The notes under the pieces: generated by a model
Told to the model about the DNA's origin: nothing
What the model saw: only the letters and a program-made list of their open reading frames with translations
Databases searched by the model: none
Assembly (NCBI RefSeq): GCF_024622195.1
Contig: NZ_JANKBI010000005.1
Coordinates: 251,476-315,475 of the forward strand
DNA length: 64,000 nt
Source: Murimonas intestini
Lineage (GTDB): Bacteria > Bacillota > Clostridia > Lachnospirales > Lachnospiraceae
Direction of reading: 5' to 3'
Shown: positions 1-7,752 of the stretch, in pieces
How the letters are laid out: the number at the start of each line of letters is the position of its first letter
Numbering within the stretch: the stretch's first letter is position 1
Position numbers and translations under genes: made by a program

Positions 1-1049
1 CAGAGAGCCTTTATCAGCAGAATCCCTTCCTCTCCTGTCGGCTTGAGCTCAACTTCTTCTTCACCCTCATACAGCCTGCGGCTCTTGTCCAGCAGTTCTT
101 CAAGATGTTTTTTCCTCCACTCCACAGTAGTCAGTGCGAATTTCCACTTTTCAACTGTGTCAGGATCCTTCAGGTACTCATCTCCCGGCATAAATTCTGC
201 CAGATGCCTGTCACCTGCAGCCGCGATCAGCCCATACCTTCTGATAAGGTCAAATTTAACTCTGTGGGCACATGCAAAGCTGGAATTTGCCCAGTTATCA
301 TCACCCTCACTATATCCTTCCTCATAATGGCTGCGGGCATATTCGCGGAAGACCGGAATCAGATCTGTCCCTCTGCAGGAGGCATAATCAAACCAGGTAA
401 AATGATTGATGCCCAGTACATTTACATGGATATCCTGACGCGTTATATCTGTAAATCCCAGAACCTCCTCCGCTATCCCCTTTAACAGGCTCTGTGTTCC
501 AAATACCTCATGACAGCACCCAAAGGCCTTTATCTGGGGAAACACATGGTAAAGGGTCTTGACGCACAGAGACATGGGGTTTGTATAATTTATGACCCAT
601 GCCTGGGGAGAATACTCCCTGACAGCCTCTGCTATTTCCACAAACATGGGGATCGTCCTCAGGGCACGCATGATGCCGCCAGGCCCGGCAGTGTCTCCCA
701 CAGACTGCCAGATTCCCAGACGCTGGGGCATATGCACATCAACCTCCATCTCATCAAAGGTTCCGGGCAGGATGGAGATCACTACAAAATCTGTCCCCTC
801 CAGCGCTTCTTTGAGGGTGGAACATGTCCTATACCCCCATTTTCCCGGTGCATCCGGCCTTTCGCTCACACGGCTGCCTATTACCTCATTGTACATGGCG
901 GCTTCTTTATCAATGTCATACAGACGGATAACACCGCTCATCTTTTCTTCCATAGCCAGATCTGTCATAAAAGTCCATGCCCATCCCCTTGAGCCGCCCC
1001 CTATGTATGCGATCTGTACGTCTGATACCTTCTGATTGCTGTAATTCAT
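1..1049 (-). CDS. Glycoside hydrolase family 4 protein (alpha-galactosidase/alpha-galacturonidase type), 3' end beyond window
   Basis: The reading frame starts at ATG 1049-1047 behind an AAAGGAC ribosome site and stays open for 349 codons to the window edge, so roughly the last quarter of a GH4 enzyme (usually about 430-460 aa) is missing. The N-terminus has the NAD-binding motif IGGGSRGW followed by a conserved DL. Further on are INYTNPM, a CCHEVFG block with the Cys and His that bind the catalytic metal in this family, and GINHFTW. GH4 enzymes cleave glycosides by an NAD- and Mn-dependent oxidation-elimination mechanism in the cytoplasm. The substrate cannot be told from sequence; the alpha-galactosidase/galacturonidase branch fits best. 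It is divergent from an AraC regulator that probably controls it. Confidence 0.88.
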   Translation of the reverse strand, partial: MNYSNQKVSDVQIAYIGGGSRGWAWTFMTDLAMEEKMSGVIRLYDIDKEAAMYNEVIGSRVSERPDAPGKWGYRTCSTLKEALEGTDFVVISILPGTFDEMEVDVHMPQRLGIWQSVGDTAGPGGIMRALRTIPMFVEIAEAVREYSPQAWVINYTNPMSLCVKTLYHVFPQIKAFGCCHEVFGTQSLLKGIAEEVLGFTDITRQDIHVNVLGINHFTWFDYASCRGTDLIPVFREYARSHYEEGYSEGDDNWANSSFACAHRVKFDLIRRYGLIAAAGDRHLAEFMPGDEYLKDPDTVEKWKFALTTVEWRKKHLEELLDKSRRLYEGEEEVELKPTGEEGILLIKAL

Positions 1050-1110
1050 ATTTTTATGTCCTTTCTATTTCTTTTTTATTTTTTCCTGTGCTGCTTTCCT
1101 GATTTTTTCT

Positions 1111-1138
1111 TTCACTTAATAATAAAATGATGTATAAT
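1111..1138 (+). promoter_or_regulatory. Candidate promoter for the AraC-family gene
   Basis: TTCACT (1111-1116) and a perfect TATAAT (1133-1138) are separated by 16 bp, 43 bp upstream of the AraC start. The 131-bp gap between the divergent GH4 and AraC genes is very T-rich and should also hold the GH4 promoter, which I could not place. Confidence 0.55.
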
Positions 1139-1180
1139 TCTTCGTAACTATCTATATTCCTGCTGACAGGGAGGTTTCTT

Positions 1181-2131
1181 ATGCGCCAGATCGTCTATGA
1201 AGAGGAAATGAACGGTCTTGTTATGGACCGGGTCATCCGCGACTATGAATTCAATATGGCTGAAAAGCACATCCACGATAATTATGAGATCTACTATCTC
1301 CTGGAGGGTGAACGCAATTATTTCATTGAAAAGCAGACCTACCTGGTCCGTGAAGGCAGCCTTGTCTTCGTAAACCGGCACCTCATACATAATACAGGTG
1401 TCAGCCATTCATCATACCACGACAGGATCCTTATTGAACTGCAGGCAGAGCCCTTCTCCACCTTCTTTAACTGCACCCAGGAGGTCACTCTCAGCGATTT
1501 TTTCAGATCCCATACAGGTGTTGTGGAACTGGATGCTGCCCGGAGGACCTATATTGAAGCTCTGCTGGAAGGAATTCACCAGGACCTGAAGGATAAGGAT
1601 ACCGGCTACAGGCTCTCAGTCTACTCCCGGCTCTCCTCTCTCCTGCTCTGTGCCATGCGCTGCCCTCTCAAAAAACCTACTTACCTTCACTCTATGAATA
1701 TTTATAAAAATAATAAGTATACAAAAGTGGATGAGGTGGCCACCTACATCGCAGCTAATTTTGCCACAGTCTCTTCTCTGAGCGGGCTTGCAGAGCATTT
1801 CTATATCAGCAGGAGCTATCTGAGCAGAGTTTTTAAGGAAGTCACCGGCTTTACTGTCAGTGAATATATTAATACAGCCAGGATCAGGCAGGCTCAGAAG
1901 CTGCTGGAAGACAGCAGCCTGAATATCTCTGAGATCTCCCGTGAAACAGGTTATGAGACCGTGACCTACTTTGAAAAGATATTCAAAAAGCATACAGGGA
2001 TCACCCCCCTGAAATACCGCAGGCTCCATGAGATCCACAAATGGCCTGCTGATGCCTCACGCTATTCTGTTGAAGACAAACGGCCTGACTCCGCCCCTTT
2101 AAACTCTGGTCAAAAGAAATCTGACATCTAA
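1181..2131 (+). CDS. AraC-family transcriptional regulator with cupin sensor domain
   Basis: A 316-aa protein with a start at 1181 supported by GGGAGG nine bases upstream. Residues about 25-100 look like an AraC-type cupin sugar-sensing fold (HIHDNYEIYYL, then EGSLVFVNRHLIH). Residues about 183-282 form the double helix-turn-helix DNA-binding domain: LAEHFYISRSYLSRVFKE is the first HTH and ISEISRETGYETVTYFEKIFK the second, ending in the usual TPLKYR. It is divergent from the GH4 glycosidase gene, the common arrangement for a local activator that answers to the sugar handled by its neighbour. The ligand is unknown. The last 30 residues are a polar tail with no recognisable domain. Confidence 0.92.
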   Translation: MRQIVYEEEMNGLVMDRVIRDYEFNMAEKHIHDNYEIYYLLEGERNYFIEKQTYLVREGSLVFVNRHLIHNTGVSHSSYHDRILIELQAEPFSTFFNCTQEVTLSDFFRSHTGVVELDAARRTYIEALLEGIHQDLKDKDTGYRLSVYSRLSSLLLCAMRCPLKKPTYLHSMNIYKNNKYTKVDEVATYIAANFATVSSLSGLAEHFYISRSYLSRVFKEVTGFTVSEYINTARIRQAQKLLEDSSLNISEISRETGYETVTYFEKIFKKHTGITPLKYRRLHEIHKWPADASRYSVEDKRPDSAPLNSGQKKSDI

Positions 2132-2248
2132 ATCTTCCTGTCTGCTGTACTAATTATAGGTTTTTAATATTGCATAGTCAATATAGGTGTGGAAACTGCA
2201 TAATATAGGCCTATATTTTGTAATTTTTATACTATTTTTACTTTTCTT

Positions 2249-2291
2249 ATGCCAAGATCCTCCTGGAATTTCTCCTGTCGGATCCTGGCAT
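2249..2291 (+). terminator. Imperfect inverted repeat after the AraC gene, weak terminator candidate
   Basis: ATGCCAAGATCC (2249-2260) pairs with GGATCCTGGCAT (2280-2291) at 11 of 12 positions across a 19-nt loop, followed by a broken T-rich stretch. It lies 117 bp after the AraC stop and 95 bp before the kinase start, so it may end the AraC transcript or act in the kinase leader. The U-tract is poor and the call is weak. Confidence 0.3.
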
Positions 2292-2386
2292 ATTTCCTTG
2301 TCTTTTTCACTCAGCTGGTATATGATTGAATTAATAGTAAAGCCATATAACAACATAACACAGCATCGCAGAAGGAGAACATAAAT

Positions 2387-5059
2387 ATGGTTACAAGACC
2401 CGTAAATCCCCCAAAACTTATACGATCCCACTTTGGCCCCTGCTGCATGCGGTGTAAATTAGAGGCTAAAAAATATAACAGACTTTTTCAGTCTGTACTG
2501 TGCGGCATCCTCTATTTCAGACTGTGTCCCGGACTGCGTCTGGAGATGAAAAGCGCCAATCCGGAGGCCATTGGGCTGCTGGGTTATGATCCTGCATCCT
2601 TCTGGTCAAAAAAGGACTGGCACGTTTCTTCCCTGATCGCAGCTGATGATTATAAACGTATGCTCCCGCTCTTAACTTCACCGGACGCTTCCTCTGACGA
2701 CACACCCGCGGAATACCGTATACTCAGAAAAGACGGCAGCTCCTGCTGGGTACTTGGCCGATTCTGCAGTATCCGTGACACGGACGGAGAAATGCTGATA
2801 CAGGGTGTCTTTTTAGATATAGACATGAAAAAAAGGATAGAGCTTCAGAACAGACAGCTTTCCAAACAGGTGGAATCCGCAAAATCCCGTGACGCCCTCA
2901 CCGGGCTCTGGAACAAGGATGCCGGAACCCGCCTTGTCCAGGAATATATGTCCTGTAAGCCTGCCGCTGAAGACTGCACTTTGATGCTTCTGGATATGGA
3001 CGATTTTACACAGCTGAACCGTGAAGAAGGGACCGCCTTTGCAGATGCTGTGCTGCAGGAGGTGGCTGATATCCTGTGCAGCGAGACCTCCTCCTCAGAT
3101 ATACAGATACGGCTGGGCGGAGATGAATTCATGCTGTTTATCAAAAACTGCGGGAAATGCCAGGCAACTGTCACAGGACCCAGGATAGCTGATAAGGTAC
3201 AGAAGATCCTCTCCCCTTCTGCGAAAGAGCTCACTATCTCTGTCAGCATCGGCATGTGTGCAACTGAGGTGGTGAATGAATACAGCGGCCTCTACAGATG
3301 CGCTGAGAGTACTCTAAAATATGTCAAAGAGAATTGCCGGGGGCAGGCTGCATGCTACCTGGATACCTCAAATGAACTTGGCGTAATGCTGACTAATCTG
3401 TACACAGAGAGCCATCAGGTAAATGAAATAGATAAAGAAAATGCAGAGCGGGGCAAAAGTCTTGTTTCTTTCGCTCTTGACCTCCTGGGAAAAGCCAAAA
3501 ATCTGGATGATGCCATATCACTGCTGTTTACACGTATTGGAAGAGCCTATCATCTTGACAGGATATCACTTTTGGAAATAGATCCGGAGTTTTTAAGCAG
3601 CCGCTTTACTTACCAGTGGGCGCGCAAAAAAGCCGATATGAAAATGGGGCAGACAATCTATATATCAAGGGAAATGTATGAATCGGCGGCGGCTTCATAC
3701 GACAATGACGGCCTCAGCAATGCCTGTGCTGATGAAGTATTCTCACCATTTTGTTCCTGCCTGTCCGCCGCCATCTGGGACCGGGGCTCCTTTAGCGGCC
3801 TTCTCTGTTTTGAAACTGGCCAGCAGGATTATATATGGACACAGGAACAGCGCACGCTTCTCCTGGAACTTAATAAAATCATCCCTTCCTTTATCATGAA
3901 GGCGCGTGCAGATACTGTCAGCCAGGCCAAAACTGACTTCTTATCACGCATGTCACATGAGATCAGGACTCCTATGAATGCAATCGTAGGTATGACATCA
4001 ATTGCCAAATCAGTAGCCGGGGATAAGAAGAAGGTGCTGGAATGCCTTGACAAGCTAGAGACTTCCAACCAGTACCTGCTGAACCTGATAAATGATATTC
4101 TGGATATGTCCCGCATTGAGAGCGGTAAGATGGAACTGAATACCGCCAGCACCGACTTCCAGGCTTTTATTGCATTTCTTGACGGAATGCTGCGCCCCCA
4201 GGCAGAACAAAAAGGTATCTCCCTGATCCTGGAAAACGGCTATAAATCAGAGCAGCCGCTTATAACAGATGAACTGCGGCTGGAGCAGGTTCTGATCAAC
4301 ATTATCGGCAACGCAATCAAATTCACGGACACAGGCGGAAAAATACTCTTCCAGATCAGCCAGGTTGAAGAGAACGGACAGACAGTGACACTTCATTTTT
4401 CTGTAGCAGACACAGGTATTGGTATTGCAGACAGTGCAATAGAGGGTATCTTTAATGCCTTTGAGCAGGCTGAAAAAAGTACCTCCGCCAAATACGGAGG
4501 CACAGGACTTGGACTGTCCATCTCCAGCCGCCTGGTGCAGATGATGGGCGGCACGCTTCAGGTCCGCAGCAAGCTGGGCAAAGGTTCTGAATTCTACTTT
4601 ACCCTGACATTCCCCTATGGGGAAATGATGGCGGAAAAAGATAATAAAAAAGTATCGGACCCGGATTCCTCCGGATTTTCAGAAAAACGTATTCTGCTTG
4701 TGGAGGATAATGAACTGAACATGGAGATCGCACAGACACTTCTGGAGATGAATGGATTTCTTGTAGAATGCGCCAGAAACGGCCAGGAGGCGCTGGACTG
4801 TTTTCTGGAACGTCCAGCCGGTTATTACGATGCCATACTTATGGACATCCGTATGCCCATCCTGGATGGTATGGAAACTGCAAAGCGCCTGCGCACAATG
4901 GGGCGTCCTGACTCACGCTCCATCCCCATTATCGCCATGACAGCCAATGCCTTTGATGAGGACAGCAGGAAATCCCTGGAAAGCGGCATGAACGGCCATC
5001 TGTCAAAACCCATACAGATCGACAAGCTGCTCAGTCTGCTGCATGATCATCTGTCATAA
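2387..5059 (+). CDS. Hybrid sensor protein: PAS, GGDEF, GAF-like, histidine kinase and receiver domains
   Basis: An 890-aa cytoplasmic-looking protein with no clear membrane segment; the start follows GAAGGAGAAC. Domain order: PAS at about 45-145; a diguanylate-cyclase domain with an intact GGDEF at 244-248; a GAF-like segment at about 345-500; HisKA with SHEIRTPMNAI and phosphorylatable His524; HATPase with DTGIGI and a GTGLGL lid at about 620-740; and a receiver at about 763-885 (LLVEDN, Asp820 in MDIRMP, a TAN block and final KP). Phosphorelay and cyclic-di-GMP synthesis could therefore be joined in one polypeptide. No separate response regulator or EAL/HD-GYP gene lies nearby. Whether the GGDEF domain is catalytic or a sensory remnant cannot be decided, although the core motif is intact. 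Confidence 0.92.
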   Translation: MVTRPVNPPKLIRSHFGPCCMRCKLEAKKYNRLFQSVLCGILYFRLCPGLRLEMKSANPEAIGLLGYDPASFWSKKDWHVSSLIAADDYKRMLPLLTSPDASSDDTPAEYRILRKDGSSCWVLGRFCSIRDTDGEMLIQGVFLDIDMKKRIELQNRQLSKQVESAKSRDALTGLWNKDAGTRLVQEYMSCKPAAEDCTLMLLDMDDFTQLNREEGTAFADAVLQEVADILCSETSSSDIQIRLGGDEFMLFIKNCGKCQATVTGPRIADKVQKILSPSAKELTISVSIGMCATEVVNEYSGLYRCAESTLKYVKENCRGQAACYLDTSNELGVMLTNLYTESHQVNEIDKENAERGKSLVSFALDLLGKAKNLDDAISLLFTRIGRAYHLDRISLLEIDPEFLSSRFTYQWARKKADMKMGQTIYISREMYESAAASYDNDGLSNACADEVFSPFCSCLSAAIWDRGSFSGLLCFETGQQDYIWTQEQRTLLLELNKIIPSFIMKARADTVSQAKTDFLSRMSHEIRTPMNAIVGMTSIAKSVAGDKKKVLECLDKLETSNQYLLNLINDILDMSRIESGKMELNTASTDFQAFIAFLDGMLRPQAEQKGISLILENGYKSEQPLITDELRLEQVLINIIGNAIKFTDTGGKILFQISQVEENGQTVTLHFSVADTGIGIADSAIEGIFNAFEQAEKSTSAKYGGTGLGLSISSRLVQMMGGTLQVRSKLGKGSEFYFTLTFPYGEMMAEKDNKKVSDPDSSGFSEKRILLVEDNELNMEIAQTLLEMNGFLVECARNGQEALDCFLERPAGYYDAILMDIRMPILDGMETAKRLRTMGRPDSRSIPIIAMTANAFDEDSRKSLESGMNGHLSKPIQIDKLLSLLHDHLS

Positions 5060-5113
5060 CAGCTGTTATAAATCTGAACAAAAGTGCGCTCTGCGCATCC
5101 TCCCGCAGGAGGC

Positions 5114-5140
5114 AAAAGGGCTGCCTCAGCAGCCCTGATA
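5114..5140. terminator. Bidirectional intrinsic terminator
   Basis: AGGGCTGC (5117-5124), loop CTCA, GCAGCCCT (5129-5136) is a perfect 8-bp stem between the convergent hybrid kinase and URO-D family genes. On the minus strand it is followed by TTTT; on the plus strand by GATATTTTCC. It probably serves both genes. Confidence 0.7.
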
Positions 5141-5170
5141 TTTTCCAACTTTCTTTACACCCGGCCGCGG

Positions 5171-6256
5171 TCAGATATCCCGCCCGTAAAGCCTGCTGTA
5201 ATACTCAAGAGAGTAGTGGTACAGCTCATCCCTGGCTGCCTCGTCTTTAGCAGGATCCATATCTTCTGTCATGATCCAGCACATAATGCGTCCCTTTTCT
5301 CCAAAGTGGTCCACAAAATCCCTGACGGCTGCGCGTATCTGACTCTCATCCCAGTCTTTTCCTATATTCAGAGGAAAGCAGAAGGTCATCTTATCTCCGT
5401 AATTCTCATACAGATAATCTGCATCATTTGCGTTTGGCTGGGGTGTCCACATATCTATGCCCATTTCGATCATCTCAGGCACATACTGCATATTGCGCCC
5501 GCAGGAATGCAGCTCGATAAATTTCCCCTGATCCTTTACAAATTTCAGAAAACGGCTTGTTGCAGGCATGAGCTGCTCCCTGAACATCTCATTTGAGAAA
5601 AATCCGCTTCTCTGGGTGCCCCAGTCATCATGGTACAGCACCCCGTCTACCCTGCCGTAATACTTAAAGATATTGTCACAGCTCTCGATCTTATAATCCG
5701 CCATCTTCTGGAAAAATTCCTCCAGCAGCTCCGGTTCCTCGCAAAAGGCAATTAAGGATTCGTCAAACGGGATCAGCTCGTGGAGCCGCTCAAAGATCCC
5801 CTCCACACATTCATAGATATGAGGTCTGTCTGGGTCCAGAAGCTTCTGCAGCTTTTCTCCGTCCGTCTTAAAATCCACAACTGAGAGGTCCGGCCACTGC
5901 AGTTCTTCCTTCCAGTTAGCAAACTCTGATATGGTACGAGTACCAGGTTTCGTGATCATGCCGTCTATGCCTTTTACCATATGCCAGTATACGCCCCACC
6001 AGTCATATCCGTCCACCTCAGGCACAGGATGCTCTTCCATGGCATCCGGCCAAACTGTATTTGTCTCATAGAAATATGCAGGCATCCAGTAAGGCTGTCC
6101 GCCTTTTACACACCTGACATAGTTTTCCCTCACACTGACGGGCCTGCCCTCTATAGGAGCCTTCGGCCGCTGGAATATCCACGGAAAGCTTCCGGGAGAC
6201 TGCCATTCCTTCGAGTAATCACGGTTTGCCGCTGTTTCCATAAATCTTGATACCAT
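5171..6256 (-). CDS. Uroporphyrinogen decarboxylase-family protein (corrinoid methyltransferase type)
   Basis: A 361-aa protein starting at ATG 6256 with GGGAGG nine bases upstream. It resembles the URO-D superfamily branch that includes MtaA/MtbA-like methyltransferases rather than HemE. His250-Ser-Cys252-Gly (in IELHSCGRN) matches the His/Cys pair that binds catalytic zinc in those enzymes, and the GIDMWTPQPNAND segment near 280-292 is typical of the branch. Such proteins move methyl groups between methylated substrates, corrinoid proteins and coenzymes. No corrinoid protein or reactivase gene is adjacent, and there are no haem genes, so the substrate is open. It lies alone, ending at a shared terminator with the hybrid kinase. 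Confidence 0.82.
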   Translation of the reverse strand: MVSRFMETAANRDYSKEWQSPGSFPWIFQRPKAPIEGRPVSVRENYVRCVKGGQPYWMPAYFYETNTVWPDAMEEHPVPEVDGYDWWGVYWHMVKGIDGMITKPGTRTISEFANWKEELQWPDLSVVDFKTDGEKLQKLLDPDRPHIYECVEGIFERLHELIPFDESLIAFCEEPELLEEFFQKMADYKIESCDNIFKYYGRVDGVLYHDDWGTQRSGFFSNEMFREQLMPATSRFLKFVKDQGKFIELHSCGRNMQYVPEMIEMGIDMWTPQPNANDADYLYENYGDKMTFCFPLNIGKDWDESQIRAAVRDFVDHFGEKGRIMCWIMTEDMDPAKDEAARDELYHYSLEYYSRLYGRDI

Positions 6257-6383
6257 AACATATACCTCCCTTTCATATACTGCCGGGAACTATTCTTCTG
6301 CCCGGCCGCACCATGCCACGATTTGATTTACCTGTCTATGATCTAATTTTATCCCCCCGGGCGTCAAAATGAAACGTATAGAA

Positions 6384-6420
6384 AGGCCAAAAAACGGAGC
6401 CGTTTCTGGCCCCGTTTTCG
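6384..6420 (-). terminator. Intrinsic terminator of the GNAT gene
   Basis: On the minus strand AAAACGGGGCC, a 6-nt loop and GGCTCCGTTTT form an 11-bp stem with one mismatch, followed directly by a T run. It lies 53 bp after the GNAT stop codon and separates this pair of genes from the URO-D family gene. Confidence 0.75.
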
Positions 6421-6472
6421 TATGATGTGTATGAAATTACTGTTTTAGCATATGGCAGTATGCCTGACTCCA

Positions 6473-7267
6473 TCACCTGAGCATGGCATACTGGCCTGTT
6501 TCCCTGAATCCTATGCGGTTATAGATACGTCCTGCTGCAGGATTGTCATAGAAAAGACAGAGAAACTTTTTACCTTCGCCAAATGCCTCCCTGCACAGTG
6601 CAGTCACTGTCTCCGTGGCCAGCCCTTTTCCCCTGTATTCCTTTAAAGTAGCCACTCCTGTTATCATGGCACTCTCAGAATTAGAGGCGCTGGTACGGGC
6701 AGTAGACACCATCTTTCCATCTTCAAATGCCCCGACAGCGATACAGCCTGCTTTTAGCTCTTCTTCCAATTCCCGGCAGCTCTTTTCCCGCCTGCCCCTC
6801 TGATGCTCCGCAAATTCATCGATCTGCATGATCAGATCTATTGTGTTTTCCACATCATCTGCTGTCAGCCGCCTTACTTTTCCACAATCTCCAACCTCTA
6901 AATCCCCATTAATCACATCACATCTTGTCATATATGTGGACTCAAGCTTCCATTGTGGATAAAACGGCGCTATCTTTTTCAGAAGAGAAGTCTTCCCGCT
7001 GATACAGTCAACATCTCTGTCTCTGAGAAATTCTGCCACAGCCTCTGCGCTGTATTCTTCATTCTGGCTGTACAGCAGATAAAACTCATGGAAGCGCAGC
7101 AGAAGGCTGTCCCATTTCCCATCTTCTATATTAGCGTAAAGATTTACCGTTTCCGACTCCACACCATAGTTCTCAACATCACCTATGAAGAACAGATTCA
7201 TCTCCGGCTCCGCCGACACATAATCCAATATTGCCTCTCTGTCTTTTTCATGCAGGGTTATAAACAT
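6473..7267 (-). CDS. GNAT-family N-acetyltransferase with an extra N-terminal domain
   Basis: A 264-aa protein. The C-terminal half (about 130-264) has the GNAT acetyl-CoA loop RGKGLA at 212-217, preceded by the beta-4 strand GVATL and followed by LFYDNPAAGRIYNRIGF, the motif of the FR47/MshD-like group. The N-terminal 120 residues look like a degenerate GNAT-type domain, as in two-domain members. It transfers an acetyl group from acetyl-CoA to an amine; the acceptor is unknown. The start is 4 bp after the stop of the 64-aa zinc-ribbon gene and its AAGGAGCC ribosome site lies inside that gene's end, so the two are translationally coupled. Confidence 0.85.
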   Translation of the reverse strand: MFITLHEKDREAILDYVSAEPEMNLFFIGDVENYGVESETVNLYANIEDGKWDSLLLRFHEFYLLYSQNEEYSAEAVAEFLRDRDVDCISGKTSLLKKIAPFYPQWKLESTYMTRCDVINGDLEVGDCGKVRRLTADDVENTIDLIMQIDEFAEHQRGRREKSCRELEEELKAGCIAVGAFEDGKMVSTARTSASNSESAMITGVATLKEYRGKGLATETVTALCREAFGEGKKFLCLFYDNPAAGRIYNRIGFRETGQYAMLR

Positions 7268-7271
7268 TTAC

Positions 7272-7466
7272 TTAAGGCTCCTTTTTCTCTACTACTGGTG
7301 AATCCGGTTCTTGCGGCTCTACCACATATCCGCACTCACACTTAGATTCTTCTACTACTCTGCCCTTTACAGTAAACACTTCAATCGTCTTTCCACATAC
7401 AGGACAAGTCATATCTTCCGGAACCGGAGTCCTGAACTTTGATTCACATCCATCCATAACAGCCAT
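7272..7466 (-). CDS. 64-aa zinc-ribbon-like small protein
   Basis: I start this gene at ATG 7466 because AAGGAGG lies seven bases upstream; a longer frame to 7520 has no ribosome site. The protein carries CPVC at about 22-25 and CEC at about 43-45, so three or four cysteines could bind zinc in a rubredoxin-like or zinc-ribbon knuckle, followed by an acidic proline-rich tail. It has no recognised function. It is first in a two-gene operon with the GNAT gene and has a good promoter 80 bp upstream. A role as partner or substrate of the acetyltransferase is possible but only inferred. Confidence 0.75.
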   Translation of the reverse strand: MAVMDGCESKFRTPVPEDMTCPVCGKTIEVFTVKGRVVEESKCECGYVVEPQEPDSPVVEKKEP

Positions 7467-7545
7467 CTTATATCCTCCTTCTGTGTTCATGCAGCTTACC
7501 GGATATCCGGGCCTGCACACTTAAAATTACGGGTTACATAAGTCT

Positions 7546-7573
7546 ATTATAATATAGAATTCTAAAATATCAA
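7546..7573 (-). promoter_or_regulatory. Promoter of the zinc-ribbon/GNAT operon
   Basis: On the minus strand TTGATA (7573-7568), 16 bp, then TATAAT (7551-7546). The -10 matches consensus perfectly and the start codon is 80 bp downstream. An 11-nt direct repeat AATCATCTGAA (7572-7582 and 7588-7598) overlaps the upstream edge of the -35 and could be an operator. Confidence 0.7.
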
Positions 7574-7677
7574 TCATCTGAAGCAAAAATCATCTGAATT
7601 TTCCATATTCTTCTGATTATTCTCCATAGCCTTTTCCTTCCCATAATCGTAGAATTATCATAGAATTTAAGCAACTA

Positions 7678-7730
7678 TTCAGCAGGTCTGTTCATTTACT
7701 GCACAGACCGTAAGAAAATGATTCAAGTGT
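7678..7730 (+). repeat. Dispersed repeat, partial copy A
   Basis: Positions 7678-7709 match 18866-18897 at 28 of 32 bases. Positions 7698-7730 match the reverse complement of 59335-59367 at 31 of 33 bases. GGTCTGT and ACAGACC inside it can form a 7-bp stem. The copy ends about 10 bp before the ribosome site of the esterase gene, so it forms part of that gene's leader. Confidence 0.7.
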
Positions 7731-7752
7731 ACTATTAGGAGGAGAGAATAAA

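Noticed and set aside
2187..2384. 65-codon hydrophobic frame before the hybrid kinase
   Set aside because: It begins with GTG without a ribosome site and runs through an inverted repeat; the kinase has its own good ribosome site.
5171..6256. HemE (haem biosynthesis) as identity of the URO-D family gene
   Set aside because: The His-x-Cys zinc pair and the lack of haem genes fit the methyltransferase branch better.
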